Positions 22,587-32,743 of a DNA stretch of 64,000 nucleotides are shown here, in pieces. The DNA comes from Deltaproteobacteria bacterium. GTDB taxonomy: Bacteria; Myxococcota; Myxococcia; Myxococcales; 40CM-4-68-19. The notes beneath the pieces are model-generated. The model was not told the origin of the DNA and ran no database searches. It was given only the letters and a program-made list of their open reading frames with translations. The stretch spans positions 1 through 64,000 of the forward strand of contig VBLC01000038.1 in NCBI GenBank assembly GCA_005879315.1. Direction: 5' to 3'. Each line of letters opens with the position of its first letter. The first letter of the stretch is position 1. The position numbers and the translations under genes were made by a program.

Positions 22587-24217
22587 TGCACGACGCGGCC
22601 GCCGACGATGGTCATCGCGACCGTCGTCTCGGCGATGTGCCCTGCCTCGGCGGGGTCGAGGACGTCGCGGCTGAGCACGACCACGTCGCAGAGCTTGCCG
22701 GGCTCGAGCGATCCTTCGTCCGCCTCGCGCATCGCCGCCCAGGCGGCCTCGCGGGTGTAGGCCAGCACGGCCTCGCGCGCCGAGATGCGCTGCTGGGGAA
22801 ACCATCCCTCGGGATGTTTGCCGTCGAGCGTGCGCCGGTTGACGGCGGCATCGATGCCGAGGACGGGCGAGAGCGGCGCGACCGGCCAGTCCGATCCGAA
22901 GGCGAGGTGCGCGCCGGCGTCCAGCAGCGAGCGATACGCATAGGAGGTCCCCAGCAGCTTCGTCCCGATGCGCCCTTCGGCCCAGCGCCCGTCGTCGATG
23001 GCGTGATAGGGCTGCATGGAGGCGACCACCTCGAGCGATTTGAAGCGAGGAATGTCCTGCGCCCGAACGTGCTGCGTGTGTTCGTCGCGAAAGCGGCGGT
23101 CGCGCGGGCCGTTGATCTTCTCCACCTGGGCGACGATGTCGAGCAGCTCCGCATTGCCGCGATCGCCGATGGCGTGCACCGAGACGCGCAGGCCGGCCGC
23201 GTCCGCGCTGCGGATCCATTCGCGCATCTGCGACGGATCGTTGACGAAGATTCCCGTCGAGCCGGGCTCGTTGAGATAAGGGGCGAACATCTTCGCCGTC
23301 GAGGAACCGAGCGATCCATCCATGTAACCCTTGAGGCCGCCGATGCGGACGAAGTCGTTGCCGAGCCCGCTCTCGGCGCCCAGCCGCGCCAGCTCCGCCC
23401 AGCGGCGCAGCGGCCACCAGAGCGCGATGCGCGAAGTGAGCTCTCCCGCGCGCGCCAGCTCCTGGTAGCGGCGGAAGAGGTGCGCGAGCAGGATGTCGCC
23501 GGGGCCGGGCAGGTCCTGACCCATGTCCTCCATCGCGGTTACACCGTCCCGCGCCGCCTGGCGGAGAGCCGCACGGATCGCATCGTCGATCTCGGCCGGC
23601 GAGGGCGGCGGCGCCTTGCCCTTGACCAGGTCGGCCGCCTTGTCGCGTAAAAGCCCGCTCGGCTCGAGTGACCCCTCCCTGCGGACGATCACGCCGCCGG
23701 GCGGATCGCGTGTCGCGGCCGTCACGCCGGCGAGCGCGAGAGCGCGCGAGTTGGCCACCGCCATGTGCCCGTCGTAGCGGTCGATGACCACGGCGCGCCC
23801 GGAGACGTGCTTGTCGATCAGCTCCTTGGTCGGCAGCTTGCCCCCGAAAGTCCGGTCGTGGTCCCAATTGCCGCCCAGGATCCAACTGCCCGGAGGCAGC
23901 TTGCGGTCGAACTCGCGGAGCCGGCGGCCGAACTCGGCCTCGTCCGCCGCGTCCTTGAGCGAGATCTGCGAGAGGCCGCGGCCCCCCTCGAGGAGGTGCA
24001 GGTGGCTATCGCGGAAACCAGGGAGCGCCCGGCGGCCGCGCAGATCGATGATGCGGGTCTGCGGTCCGGCCAGCGCGCGCATCTCGGGGTCGCTGCCGGT
24101 CGCCACCACGCGGCCGCCAGAGGCAGCCAGCGCCTGCCACTCCTGGTCGTTCGACCAGATGCGACCGTTGACGAGCAGCAGATCGACCAGCGCAGCGGTT
24201 GCCAGAAGAGTGAGCAT
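22577..24217 (-). CDS. YtcJ-like metal-dependent amidohydrolase
   Basis: About 546 residues of the amidohydrolase superfamily, YtcJ/exoenzyme-regulatory AepA-like group. It has a composite beta-sandwich at both ends ('[12 protein letters not shown]', 'VTIVGG'-like 'MTIVGGRVV') flanking a TIM barrel. Visible metal-site motifs are '[13 protein letters not shown]' (HxH), '[16 protein letters not shown]' (His), 'DEHTQHV' (His) and '[14 protein letters not shown]' (Asp). The N-terminus after ATG 24217 is a hydrophobic run ([14 protein letters not shown]) that could be a signal segment or merely the first strand; a longer start at 24259 is possible. Members hydrolyse amides such as N-substituted formamides, but the substrate here is unknown. 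Confidence 0.88.
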   Translation of the reverse strand: MLTLLATAALVDLLLVNGRIWSNDQEWQALAASGGRVVATGSDPEMRALAGPQTRIIDLRGRRALPGFRDSHLHLLEGGRGLSQISLKDAADEAEFGRRLREFDRKLPPGSWILGGNWDHDRTFGGKLPTKELIDKHVSGRAVVIDRYDGHMAVANSRALALAGVTAATRDPPGGVIVRREGSLEPSGLLRDKAADLVKGKAPPPSPAEIDDAIRAALRQAARDGVTAMEDMGQDLPGPGDILLAHLFRRYQELARAGELTSRIALWWPLRRWAELARLGAESGLGNDFVRIGGLKGYMDGSLGSSTAKMFAPYLNEPGSTGIFVNDPSQMREWIRSADAAGLRVSVHAIGDRGNAELLDIVAQVEKINGPRDRRFRDEHTQHVRAQDIPRFKSLEVVASMQPYHAIDDGRWAEGRIGTKLLGTSYAYRSLLDAGAHLAFGSDWPVAPLSPVLGIDAAVNRRTLDGKHPEGWFPQQRISAREAVLAYTREAAWAAMREADEGSLEPGKLCDVVVLSRDVLDPAEAGHIAETTVAMTIVGGRVVHQE

Positions 24218-24264
24218 GTGAGCGCGAACGTTGTCGCACGGCCGACTGCGACGGTCCATATTCG

Positions 24265-26145
24265 ATGGCCATGACCTCCCTGCTTTCGAAAGACGACCTC
24301 CATCTCTTCAACGAGGGGTCACATCTACGCCTCTACCAGCACCTGGGCGCGCACCTGGGCAACGAGGGGACCTGGTTCGCCGTCTGGGCGCCCAACGCGC
24401 GCATCGTCAACGTCATCGGCAACTGGAACGGCTGGGACAAGCACAAGGACGTGCTCGAGCTGCGCGGCGACTCCGGCGTGTGGGAAGGCTTCGTGCCGGG
24501 CGTCGGCCAGGGCGCGACGTACAAGTTCCACATCGAGGCGCGCAACGGGTATCGCGTCGACAAGGCCGACCCGCTTGCCTTCCGCGCCGAGCAGCCGCCG
24601 CACACGGCCTCGGTGGTGTGGGACCTCGGCTACCGCTGGGGCGACTCGAAGTGGATGCACGAGCGGTCGAAGCGCGGCGCGCTCGATGCACCGATCTCCA
24701 TCTACGAGCTGCACCTCGGCTCCTGGCGGCGGGTGCCGGAAGAGAAGGATCGGCCGCTCACCTATCGCGAGCTGGCGGCGCCGCTCTGCGAGTACCTGGG
24801 CCGGCTCGGCTTCACCCACGTCGAGTTCCTGCCGGTGATGGAGCATCCTTTCTACGGCTCGTGGGGTTATCAAACGACCGGATACTTCGCTCCGACCAGC
24901 AGATATGGAACGCCGCAGGACTTGATGTACCTGATCGATCAGCTTCACCAGGCGGGCATCGGCGTCATCCTCGACTGGGTTCCCTCCCATTTCCCCTCCG
25001 ACGAAATGGGGCTCGCTTATTTCGACGGCACGCACTTGTACGAGCACGCCGACCCGCGCCTCGGTTTCCACCCTGATTGGAACACGTATATCTTCAACTA
25101 TGGCCGCCACGAGGTGCGCAGCTTCCTCCTCTCCAGCGCGATGTTCTGGCTCGACCGCTATCACGCCGACGGACTGCGGGTCGATGCGGTCGCCTCCATG
25201 CTCTATCTCGATTACTCGCGCAAGCAGGGCGAATGGATTCCCAACCTGCACGGCGGCCGCGAGAACCTGGAGGCGATCTCGTTTTTGCAGCGCCTCAACA
25301 CCGAGGTCTATGGAAGGCATCCGGGGGCGCAGACCTACGCGGAGGAATCGACTTCCTGGCCCGGCGTCTCGCGCCCCATCTATCTGGGCGGGCTCGGCTT
25401 CGGATTCAAATGGGACATGGGCTGGATGCACGACACGCTCTACTACCTGGAGCGCGACCCGGTGCACCGCCGCTTCCATCACCAGGCGCTCACCTTCCGC
25501 GCGATCTATGCTTTTCACGAGAACTTCGTGCTGCCGCTCAGCCACGACGAAGTGGTGCACGGGAAGGGATCGCTGCTCGGCAAGATGGCGGGCAACGAAT
25601 GGGAGAAGCGCGCGAATCTGCGATTGCTCTTCTGCAATCAATGGTCGCAGCCGGGAAAGAAGCTGCTCTTCATGGGCGGCGAGCTCGGACAAGGTCGCGA
25701 GTGGAACCACGAGTCGAGCCTCGATTGGCACCTCACCTCCGACGCGCGCCACGCCGGCATCCAGAGGCTGGTGGCCGATCTCAACGATCTCTACGCGCGC
25801 GAACCGGCGCTGCACGCCCTCGACACGCAGGCCGCCGGGTTCGAATGGGTCGACGCCAACGACTCCAACCAAAGCGTGGCCAGCTACCTGCGCAAGGACG
25901 GGCAGGGCGGACAGATCCTCGTCGTGCTCAATTACACGCCGGTGATCCGCGCCGGCTACCGGGTCGGCGTTCCGCGCGCGGGCGAATGGCGCGAGGTGCT
26001 CAACAGCGACGCGGCCATCTACGGCGGCAGCGGCGTGGGCAACTACGGCGCGGTCCACACCCGGGCCATCGCCTGCCACGGGCGCGGGCAATCGCTGGAA
26101 CTGGTGCTCCCGCCGCTTGGCGCCCTCTTTCTCAAGCCGGCCTGA
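24265..26145 (+). CDS. glgB: 1,4-alpha-glucan branching enzyme
   Basis: A 626-residue GH13 enzyme that makes alpha-1,6 branches in glycogen. A CBM48 module (about 25-105, '[18 protein letters not shown]') precedes the barrel. The family motifs are '[20 protein letters not shown]', '[15 protein letters not shown]' with nucleophile Asp307, '[13 protein letters not shown]' with acid/base Glu360, and '[14 protein letters not shown]'. It is shorter than E. coli GlgB because the first N-terminal module is missing, a common short form. No other glycogen gene is next to it. GshB follows 63 bp downstream in the same direction. Confidence 0.95.
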   Translation: MAMTSLLSKDDLHLFNEGSHLRLYQHLGAHLGNEGTWFAVWAPNARIVNVIGNWNGWDKHKDVLELRGDSGVWEGFVPGVGQGATYKFHIEARNGYRVDKADPLAFRAEQPPHTASVVWDLGYRWGDSKWMHERSKRGALDAPISIYELHLGSWRRVPEEKDRPLTYRELAAPLCEYLGRLGFTHVEFLPVMEHPFYGSWGYQTTGYFAPTSRYGTPQDLMYLIDQLHQAGIGVILDWVPSHFPSDEMGLAYFDGTHLYEHADPRLGFHPDWNTYIFNYGRHEVRSFLLSSAMFWLDRYHADGLRVDAVASMLYLDYSRKQGEWIPNLHGGRENLEAISFLQRLNTEVYGRHPGAQTYAEESTSWPGVSRPIYLGGLGFGFKWDMGWMHDTLYYLERDPVHRRFHHQALTFRAIYAFHENFVLPLSHDEVVHGKGSLLGKMAGNEWEKRANLRLLFCNQWSQPGKKLLFMGGELGQGREWNHESSLDWHLTSDARHAGIQRLVADLNDLYAREPALHALDTQAAGFEWVDANDSNQSVASYLRKDGQGGQILVVLNYTPVIRAGYRVGVPRAGEWREVLNSDAAIYGGSGVGNYGAVHTRAIACHGRGQSLELVLPPLGALFLKPA

Positions 26146-26208
26146 GGGGCGTGCGGGCGGCCGGCCGGTCCTGGCCGCGCCGCCGACCGCGCCGTAGCTT
26201 CTCCTTCT

Positions 26209-27168
26209 GTGCGCATCGGCTTTCTCATGGACCCGCTCGAGTCAGTCCGGTTCGAGCACGATTCCACTTTCGCGCTGATGCTCGAATGCCGCAGGCGCGG
26301 ATACGAAGTGCGCGAGCTGCGGCAGGAATGGCTCTGGTGCGAGGGCGCCCGGCCGCGCTCGCGGATGCGCTCGGTCGAGGTGCTGCGCGGCGGCGAGAAT
26401 TTTCGCGTGCTCGATGATCTCGACGCGCCCTTGGCCGACCTCGACGTGCTCTTCCTCCGCAAGGACCCGCCGGTCGATGGCGACTACCTGCAGGCCACGC
26501 TCCTGGTCGATCTGGAGCGGGGCCCGCTCCTCATCAACCATCCTCGCGGGCTGCGCGAGGCAAACGAGAAGCTCTTCGCGCTTCGCTTCGCGCAGTTCGT
26601 GCCGCCCACCATCGTCTCGCGCGAGATCGGCCGGCTGCGCGAATTCCTCCAGCGGCAGGGCGGCGACGCCGTCATCAAGCCCCTCGACGGCTGCGGCGGC
26701 AGCGGCGTCTTCCGCCTGCGTCTGGGCGACCCGAACCTTGGTTCGCTGCTGGAGACGGCCACGCAGGGGGGCCGGGTTGCGATCATGGCCCAGGCCTATC
26801 TGCCGGCGATCGAAGAGGGGGACAAGCGCATCATCCTGCTCGACGGTGAGCCGATCGGCGCGGTGCTGCGCGTGCCGCCAGAGGGCGAGCTGCGCGCCAA
26901 CCTCGCGGTGGGAGGCGTGCCGCGGCGAGCTTCCGTTTCCGCTCGCGAGCGGGAGATCTGCCGCGCTCTCGCTCCCGAGCTGCGCAACCTCGGGCTCTGG
27001 TTCGTCGGGATCGACGTGATCGGCGGCTTCCTCACCGAAGTGAACGTCACCAGCCCGACCGGCCTGGTGGAGATCGATGCGCTGAGCGGCGGGTCCCTCG
27101 AGTCGCAGGTGATCGACTTCGCGGTGCGCCGGTCGGGATTGCAGGCGCGCGCCGTCGCAGGTATGTGA
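26209..27168 (+). CDS. gshB: glutathione synthetase
   Basis: A 319-residue ATP-grasp ligase that joins gamma-glutamylcysteine to glycine. The start is GTG at 26209. The N-terminal domain begins 'MRIGFLMDPLESVRFEHDST', the family hallmark. 'VLFLRKDPPVDGDYL', 'FVPPTIVSREIGRLREFL', the ATP-grasp lysine and glycine loop 'VIKPLDGCGGSGVFRL', and the Mg-binding 'EVNVTSPTGLVEID' all match GshB. Length is normal. A gamma-glutamylcysteine ligase gene is not in the window. Confidence 0.95.
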   Translation: MRIGFLMDPLESVRFEHDSTFALMLECRRRGYEVRELRQEWLWCEGARPRSRMRSVEVLRGGENFRVLDDLDAPLADLDVLFLRKDPPVDGDYLQATLLVDLERGPLLINHPRGLREANEKLFALRFAQFVPPTIVSREIGRLREFLQRQGGDAVIKPLDGCGGSGVFRLRLGDPNLGSLLETATQGGRVAIMAQAYLPAIEEGDKRIILLDGEPIGAVLRVPPEGELRANLAVGGVPRRASVSAREREICRALAPELRNLGLWFVGIDVIGGFLTEVNVTSPTGLVEIDALSGGSLESQVIDFAVRRSGLQARAVAGM

Positions 27169-27209
27169 GGCAGGGGGCCTCGCAGGCCGAGGCCGGAGGG
27201 AATCTCGGA

Positions 27210-27794
27210 ATGAATCTTCGCAACGTCCTGGTGGCGTCCGCGGCTGTTTCTCTTGCGTGCGGCGGAGGCGTCAATGCCAGCGTCAACGGCACCATCAAAG
27301 GGCAATCGCTGAAGCCAGCCGACACTGTCTCGGCGCCCGTCACCGTGGCGCTGACGGGCGGCGGCACGGCCTCGCTGGCGGGAGTGGTGGTGAGCGACGT
27401 CCCGGGGTTGTGCGCCAAGGCTGCCTCGAACACGACGCCGAAGAGCGCTCACATCCTTTTTCTCGGGGCCGGCGACGTCAATCCAACCAGCTTTCAGATC
27501 ACCGCTGCATCCACGGCGGGGACCTACTCCATCTATGGCGGAAGCGGCGCTCCCCCTGCGAAGGTCGCGGACGTGAGCTTCTTCAGCTACGACGCGAGCT
27601 GTACCGAAATCACCACGCAGAGCGCCTCGGCCACTTCGGGGACGGTCACGCTCACCAGCGTGAACAACGGCTCGTACTCGGGCAATTTCGACGTGACCTT
27701 CGACAGCGGCGATCACGTGACGGGCTCGTTCAGCGCGTCGAACTGCGCGAACCTGAACATGTACTTCGGCACGACAACGCATAGCTGCGGCTGA
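27210..27794 (+). CDS. small putative lipoprotein
   Basis: A 194-residue exported protein. The start is placed at ATG 27210 because it gives a proper lipoprotein signal: basic Arg, a hydrophobic core and lipobox 'VSLAC' with Cys near residue 17, followed by Gly-Gly-Gly. The mature part is rich in Ser, Thr, Gly and Ala and predicted to be beta-rich, with three or four Cys likely forming disulfides. It begins after a 41-bp gap from gshB; a longer frame from 27165 lacks a signal. The family is not recognised; comparable single-domain lipoproteins are common in myxobacteria. Confidence 0.7.
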   Translation: MNLRNVLVASAAVSLACGGGVNASVNGTIKGQSLKPADTVSAPVTVALTGGGTASLAGVVVSDVPGLCAKAASNTTPKSAHILFLGAGDVNPTSFQITAASTAGTYSIYGGSGAPPAKVADVSFFSYDASCTEITTQSASATSGTVTLTSVNNGSYSGNFDVTFDSGDHVTGSFSASNCANLNMYFGTTTHSCG

Positions 27795-27825
27795 TGGGCA
27801 GCCTGCGCTTTCGCAGGGCGGTCGA

Positions 27826-28368
27826 ATGACCAAGGCGGACCAGCTGAGCGGGCTTGCGGAGGCGGCGCTGGCGCTCGACCGCGAGCTGCGGCGTTTCGAG
27901 GAGCTGGCTGTCCAGGCGGCGAAGGTCAAGCTCAACAGCGAGAAGAACCTCGAGCGCGCCACCGAGGCGCTCTCCAGGGCGGCGGAGAGCCAGGATCGCA
28001 TCGGCGCGCACGTCCAGGAGCTCGTCGAGGCGATCACGGCGGCGCGCGAGAAGCAGGAGCGGGACGCCTCTGCGCTGATGTCGCGGGCGCAGGAGATCGC
28101 CGCGCGGCGCGCGCAGTTCGTCCAGCTGCTCCAGCGGATGGCGGGACTCGGCCAGATGGCCAGGGAGATCCAGGAGCTGCTCCAGTCGGACCAGCGCGAC
28201 GTGGCCGAGGTGCAGGCGCGCATGGACAAAGTGGCCGAGGGCGCGGGGGAGATCGGCCGAGCCGCGCAGGAGCAGGAGATGGAGGAGCTGGCGCGGCAGG
28301 CGGAGACGCTCCGCCAGCAAGTGCTGGCGGCGAGGAACAAGCTCGGCCTGCTCGCGAAAAAAGGCTAG
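27826..28368 (+). CDS. coiled-coil hypothetical protein
   Basis: A 180-residue, almost entirely alpha-helical protein of charged heptad character (Glu, Ala, Arg, Gln, Leu), with no signal peptide or membrane span. Long stretches at 15-75, 78-110 and 115-170 should form coiled coils. The pattern resembles scaffold or methyl-accepting-like helices but lacks their signature hairpin. It lies 31 bp after the lipoprotein gene, same strand, and ends just before the repeat-rich intergenic island. Function unknown. Confidence 0.7.
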   Translation: MTKADQLSGLAEAALALDRELRRFEELAVQAAKVKLNSEKNLERATEALSRAAESQDRIGAHVQELVEAITAAREKQERDASALMSRAQEIAARRAQFVQLLQRMAGLGQMAREIQELLQSDQRDVAEVQARMDKVAEGAGEIGRAAQEQEMEELARQAETLRQQVLAARNKLGLLAKKG

Positions 28369-28672
28369 CGCGGAGTAGCCCCTGGGCCGCCTGCGGCTGC
28401 CGCGGCTAGGAGCTGGTCAAATAGCCGTGGTCGTTCTCGTTCTTGTCTTCGTGCTCGATGTCGAGCTCGTGCTCGTGCTCCTTTTCGTGCCCGATGTCGA
28501 GCTCGTGCTCGTTCTGATTCGGGTGAGTCGTTTTGGGCCCGAGGGTCTCAAAGTTGTACCGACGAAACCCGCGAACAAGCCCCGAGCACCGAACGGGAAC
28601 GACACCGAGCACCAAATCGAGCACGAGCACGAGCACGGCAGGTCACAGGCGCCAGCTGATAGGCATTTGGGG
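28369..28672. repeat. repeat-rich intergenic island between convergent genes
   Basis: No gene is supported in these 304 bp. A 36-bp unit starting GTGCTCGATGTCGAGCTCG at 28451 is repeated almost exactly at 28487 (GTGCCCGATGTCGAGCTCG), embedded in further CTCGTG/CTCGTT hexamers from about 28430. The complementary motif GAGCAC recurs in tandem downstream (about 28604-28636), so the two ends could pair as a long stem with about a 95-base loop. The other strand, if read, gives only Glu/His/Asn/Asp-rich low-complexity peptide. It sits where two transcription units converge. Confidence 0.75.
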
Positions 28673-31288
28673 TTAGGAGACCGCGCGCAGCTGCTGCTGC
28701 CGCCGCGGCACGCGCAGGATGAATTCGGCGCCCGGCCCCGGCCGCACTTCCAGCGAGCCGCCCAGGCTCTGCACCACCCGCCAGGCGATGGTCAGCCCCA
28801 GGCCCATGCCGCGGCCCGGCCCCTTGGTGGTGAAGAAGGGCGTGAAGATGCGCGGCAAGTCCTCGGCTTTGACGCCGGGGCCGTTGTCCTTGACGGTGAC
28901 GACGAGCGCATCGCCGTCGGCGAATCCGCGCACCTGCACATGGCCGCCTTGGTCGGGGCAGGCCTCGATGGCGTTCTGCACCAGGTTGCTCAACACCTGG
29001 TTGAATTCCTCCGGTACGCACTCGACCGTTCCGTCGCCGACGAGGTCCGTCTTGACGCTCACCGGGCGTCCCGTCGCCGGCAGCACCAGCGCCACCACCT
29101 CGCGGATGGCGGCGAAGACGTCGTGCGCGCGAATGTGCCGCGAGTACCCGGCGCGGCTGTAGCTGCTCATCAGCTCCACGGTGGAGGCGATGCGCTTGAT
29201 GCCGCTCTCGGCGATGTCGAAGAGCTCGTTCATCCGCTCGAAGAGAAGCGGCCGATCGCTGACCTTGCCTTCGAAGAGCGCCTTCACATCCAGCCGGACG
29301 CGCGCCAGGGCATTCTTCAGGTAGTTGAGCGGATTGTTGATCTCGTGGGCCAGGCCGCCCGCGACGATCTCCAGCGAGTCCATCCGCTGCGTGAGCACGA
29401 TGTCGGCGGTGGTGGTCTGCTGCTGCACCAGCGCCCGCGCGGTGGTGAGCAGCTCGCGCGGCGAAAACGGCTTCGCCAGGTACGCGTTCACGCCCGTCTC
29501 GAGGCCGGCGACGCGATCCTCGAGATCGCCGCGCGCGGTGAGCATCAGGACCGGGATGTGCCGCGTCTTCTCGTCGGCGCGCAGGCGGCGGGTCAGCTCC
29601 AGACCGTCGATGCCCGGCATCATCAGATCCGCCACCACCAGCGATGGCTGCTCGCGCAGCGCCATCTCCAGTCCCTTTTCGCCGTCGTCGGCGGAGATGA
29701 CCTTGAAATGCGTGCGCAGCGCGTTGTGCACCAGGCGGATGATGTCGGGCGTGTCGTCCACCACCAGCGCGAGGTGCGGCCGCTGGTCCTCGTCGGCGTC
29801 GCGCGGCGAGACGCGGCGGTCGGTGGCCTCCTCGATGTCGATCAGCCGGTACTCGTCGCGCGCCGCCATCTGCACGGCGAAGTCCATCAATCCCCGGTCG
29901 CCGCCGCGGCTGCCGGCGGGCACGTCGCGCGTCGGGCCGCGACGTTCGAGGACCTCGGGAGCGAAGTGCTCGCGGTCCCGCTTCAGCTCGACGGTGAAGC
30001 GCGCGCCCCCGCTGCTCTCCGCCCAGATGCGGCCGCCGTGCAGCTCGACGATCTCCTTCGCCAGCGCAAGGCCGATGCCGGTGCCGCCGTAGCGGCGCGT
30101 GCCGGCCATATCCACCTGGTAGAAGCGCTCGAAGATCTGCACCGCCTTGTCGGGGGGAAAGCCCGGCCCATCGTCCTGGACCAGCACCTGCACCGTGGGG
30201 CCCGTCTGGCGGAGCCGCACCATCACGTGTCCGCCGGGCGGCGTGAACTTGGTGGCGTTCGACAAGAGGTTGAGGAAGACGCGCTCGATCCGTTCCAGGT
30301 CGCACCAGATCGGGCAGGTCTCGACCTCGGGCTCGATCTTGAGCTCGATCCCCTTGCGCTGGGCGAGCGGCAGCACTTGCGCCACCAGGCCGCGCAGGTA
30401 GTCGGCGAGATCGTGCTCCGCGACCTTGAGGCGCAGCTTCGACTCCTCGAGGCGCGAGAGGTCGAGCAAGTCCCCGATCATCTTCAGGAGCTTGAGCCCG
30501 CTGCGGAACATCGACTGGAAGGTGGCGAGGTGCGCCGGCGAGAGCTCGCCCATTTCGCCCTCGAGAATCAATTCCAGAGGCGCCAGCACCATCGCCAGCG
30601 GCGTCTTGAACTCATGGGTGATGTTGGCGAAGAGCTGCGACTTGAAATGGTCGAGCTGCTTGAGTTGCTCGTGGGCGGCCTCCAGCGAGGTCGTGGTCTC
30701 CTCGAGCTGCACCTGGTTCAGCACCTGCTCGCGCTGCGAGCGGTAGAGGACGATCTGTCCGGTGCCGCCCACCACCGCGATGCCGAGGAGGAAGGCAAGG
30801 TTGGAGAAAGCGTCCAAAAGCGGCGTCACCTGCCCGACCAGCAGGTTGGGCACGACGAAGCTGGCAAGGATCAGCGAGTGCGTGATCAGCACCACCCGAG
30901 CGTTCCAGACGAAGAGGAGGCCGGTGCCGAGGATCACCAGCGACAGTCCAGCGTAGTAGGGCGAGGCCAGACCGCCGAGAAAGATGGTCATGGCGCTGAT
31001 GCCCCCAGCGACCAGGAGCGTGTAGGCGGAGGAGACGAGGTCGGAGTGTCGCTCGAGAAAGCGGCTGTCGAGCAGGCGGAACATCGCCACCGAAGCGATC
31101 AGCACCGCCGCGCGCGTGGACCAGAGGATGGGCAACGCGGCGCGCGGCGCGATCAGGTAATCGAGCGCGCCGAAACAGGGATAGAGAGCGAGCGTGATCC
31201 AAAGGCCGATGCGGATGCGCCGGCGGTTGCGTTCCAACAGCCAGCGCGCCCAGCGCCCTTCGAACGCGGCAGGCCGCGACTCGGTCAC
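28673..31288 (-). CDS. membrane hybrid histidine kinase with two kinase cores flanking a receiver
   Basis: An 871-residue protein starting at GTG 31288, which overlaps the stop of the upstream methyltransferase gene (GTGA). Residues 25-183 contain about six membrane helices with no clear ligand domain. A coiled coil leads to kinase core 1: His225 in 'NITHEFKTPLAMV', N-box 'NLLSNATKF', G-boxes 'DDGPGF' and 'GGTGIGLAL'. A receiver spans about 505-622 with phospho-acceptor Asp554 in 'VVADLMMPG'. Kinase core 2 has His648 in 'GGLAHEINNPLNY' and ATPase motifs 'VQNAIEA', 'DNGPGV' and 'GLGLTIAW'. The order HK-REC-HK implies internal phosphorelay between two catalytic cores. It is the distal gene of a coupled three-gene operon. 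Confidence 0.93.
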   Translation of the reverse strand: MTESRPAAFEGRWARWLLERNRRRIRIGLWITLALYPCFGALDYLIAPRAALPILWSTRAAVLIASVAMFRLLDSRFLERHSDLVSSAYTLLVAGGISAMTIFLGGLASPYYAGLSLVILGTGLLFVWNARVVLITHSLILASFVVPNLLVGQVTPLLDAFSNLAFLLGIAVVGGTGQIVLYRSQREQVLNQVQLEETTTSLEAAHEQLKQLDHFKSQLFANITHEFKTPLAMVLAPLELILEGEMGELSPAHLATFQSMFRSGLKLLKMIGDLLDLSRLEESKLRLKVAEHDLADYLRGLVAQVLPLAQRKGIELKIEPEVETCPIWCDLERIERVFLNLLSNATKFTPPGGHVMVRLRQTGPTVQVLVQDDGPGFPPDKAVQIFERFYQVDMAGTRRYGGTGIGLALAKEIVELHGGRIWAESSGGARFTVELKRDREHFAPEVLERRGPTRDVPAGSRGGDRGLMDFAVQMAARDEYRLIDIEEATDRRVSPRDADEDQRPHLALVVDDTPDIIRLVHNALRTHFKVISADDGEKGLEMALREQPSLVVADLMMPGIDGLELTRRLRADEKTRHIPVLMLTARGDLEDRVAGLETGVNAYLAKPFSPRELLTTARALVQQQTTTADIVLTQRMDSLEIVAGGLAHEINNPLNYLKNALARVRLDVKALFEGKVSDRPLLFERMNELFDIAESGIKRIASTVELMSSYSRAGYSRHIRAHDVFAAIREVVALVLPATGRPVSVKTDLVGDGTVECVPEEFNQVLSNLVQNAIEACPDQGGHVQVRGFADGDALVVTVKDNGPGVKAEDLPRIFTPFFTTKGPGRGMGLGLTIAWRVVQSLGGSLEVRPGPGAEFILRVPRRQQQLRAVS

Positions 31289-32733
31289 TCCCGGCGGATC
31301 TCCACGAATGGGTTGACGCCGCTTTCCTCTTCGAGGATCTGGTGCCGCGCACACGGCGCCGCCCGCCGGGCGATCTCGAGCAGCTCGGCGCGCGAGCGAT
31401 AGATCAAGTGCCATTCCATGTGGTGCTCCATGTACCAGCGGCTGGGATTCTCCGGCACCATGTTGGCGATCAGCGCGCGCCCGCCCGCAGCGAGCTGTCC
31501 TTCGAGGTTGCGGGCGAGGCCCACCGCCGTGCTCTGGCGCAGGTAATCGAAGAATCCATTCGAGTAGATTAGATCGAAGGGGCCGAAGGACGTGAACAAA
31601 TCGGCGTCGCGAAGCAAGCGCTTGACCGATTCGTGCAGGTAGACGACCCTTGCCTTGCGCGCGTCGGCGATGGGCTTGAGGCGGCGGTAGGCATAGGCGA
31701 GCGCGCCCTTGTCCTGGTCGAAGATGACGATTTCGAGCGGCGCGGGCAGCTCGCGGATCTCCTGGAGCAGCTCTACCAGTTCCTGCGCCGGCCCGCAGGC
31801 GACGGCCAGCACCTTGAGGGGAGCGCGGCGCGAGTCGATCATCTCGCGCAGCTGACGCTTGACCAGGTCCTTGCGGTGTCGCACGGCGCAGGCGGCGCGG
31901 GTCTGGTCGAAGGAATAGCTGATCGCCTTGGCGAACAGGTTCGGCCCTTCGAAGGGCTTTTCGTAGATGAAGCGCATCACTTCGTAGTCGCCGGGATAGC
32001 CGAACGGCTTCTGCCAGCAGCGATGCACCGAGGGCGACTGCATGAAGAACTCGTGCAGGTGGCGCCGCGACCAATTGACCAGCGCGGGCATGTGCGCAGG
32101 CGGGACCGAGCGGACGGCTGCGTCGATCTCCTCGGTCGCCTTCACCACGTCGGCCACGAAGGTGTTGCGGACCTTCTCCATCAGCGCTGCGCGCGCCGGC
32201 GAGCCTTCGCCGTGCAGCACATGCCAGGGCAGATCCCGCTCCAGCTTGGCGAGCTGCTTCTCGGCGTCCTCGAGATAGAGGCGCAGCTCGGAGACCAGCA
32301 TCTTGAAGTGGTCGTGGCCCGGCACGCGCCAGGGGGCGGGCGGCTGCGTGCCGGCCTTGATGGCGCGCAGATCGAGCACCTCGTCGATGGGGAGAAGGAG
32401 CCCCTCGAAGGAGACGCCGACGATGGCGACGCCCGAGACCTCGCGCACCGAGCCGACCCGGGCCTCGCCCTTGAAGGGGACGTGGTCGTCGAAGCGGACG
32501 GCGAGGTTGTCCAGGCGGTCGCCGACCGAGACCCGCAAATCCTTGGGCCACTCGAAGGCGGCTCCGTTCTGCGAAACGTCGAGCAGCGCGCAGCTGCGAC
32601 CGAGCAGCTGCACCTCGGCGTACAGGGGCGAGAGGTCGGTGGCGCGGTAGCGGTGCGGCCGGAAGAAGACTTCCCGGCCCTGCGGCCCTTCCAGATCCTC
32701 GTAGTTGCGAACTCGATGCAGCGGCGCGGTCAA
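31285..32733 (-). CDS. PilZ domain - SAM-dependent methyltransferase fusion
   Basis: About 482 residues. The start is TTG 32733: the preceding stop TAG overlaps an AGGGGGT ribosome-binding sequence four bases upstream, and no ATG precedes the first domain. Residues 15-120 form a PilZ module with 'ALLDVSQNGAAFEW' (DxSxxG) and Arg-rich residues before it. A helical middle (130-260) follows. The C-terminal half (270-480) is a class I methyltransferase: motif I 'LKVLAVACGPAQELVELL', acidic 'IVIFDQDKGALAY', and 'FDLIYSNGFFDYLR'. PilZ binds c-di-GMP in many proteins, so methyl transfer may be second-messenger controlled (inference). Target molecule unknown. Confidence 0.85.
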   Translation of the reverse strand: MTAPLHRVRNYEDLEGPQGREVFFRPHRYRATDLSPLYAEVQLLGRSCALLDVSQNGAAFEWPKDLRVSVGDRLDNLAVRFDDHVPFKGEARVGSVREVSGVAIVGVSFEGLLLPIDEVLDLRAIKAGTQPPAPWRVPGHDHFKMLVSELRLYLEDAEKQLAKLERDLPWHVLHGEGSPARAALMEKVRNTFVADVVKATEEIDAAVRSVPPAHMPALVNWSRRHLHEFFMQSPSVHRCWQKPFGYPGDYEVMRFIYEKPFEGPNLFAKAISYSFDQTRAACAVRHRKDLVKRQLREMIDSRRAPLKVLAVACGPAQELVELLQEIRELPAPLEIVIFDQDKGALAYAYRRLKPIADARKARVVYLHESVKRLLRDADLFTSFGPFDLIYSNGFFDYLRQSTAVGLARNLEGQLAAGGRALIANMVPENPSRWYMEHHMEWHLIYRSRAELLEIARRAAPCARHQILEEESGVNPFVEIRRE

Positions 32734-32743
32734 GTGACCCCCT
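32734..32743 (-). promoter_or_regulatory. ribosome-binding site for TTG start
   Basis: On the minus strand the stop codon TAG of the receiver-kinase gene runs into AGGGGGT. Four bases later comes the TTG start of the PilZ-methyltransferase. This strong site decides the unusual start and indicates translational coupling. Confidence 0.65.

Noticed and set aside
28451-28519. Two 36-bp repeats resembling a CRISPR array
   Set aside because: The units are directly adjacent with no spacers, only two copies, and are built of simple hexamers; no cas genes are near.
28427-31402. Long plus-strand frame crossing the repeat island and the hybrid kinase
   Set aside because: Antisense of the kinase plus repeat-derived residues; no start signal or conserved motif.
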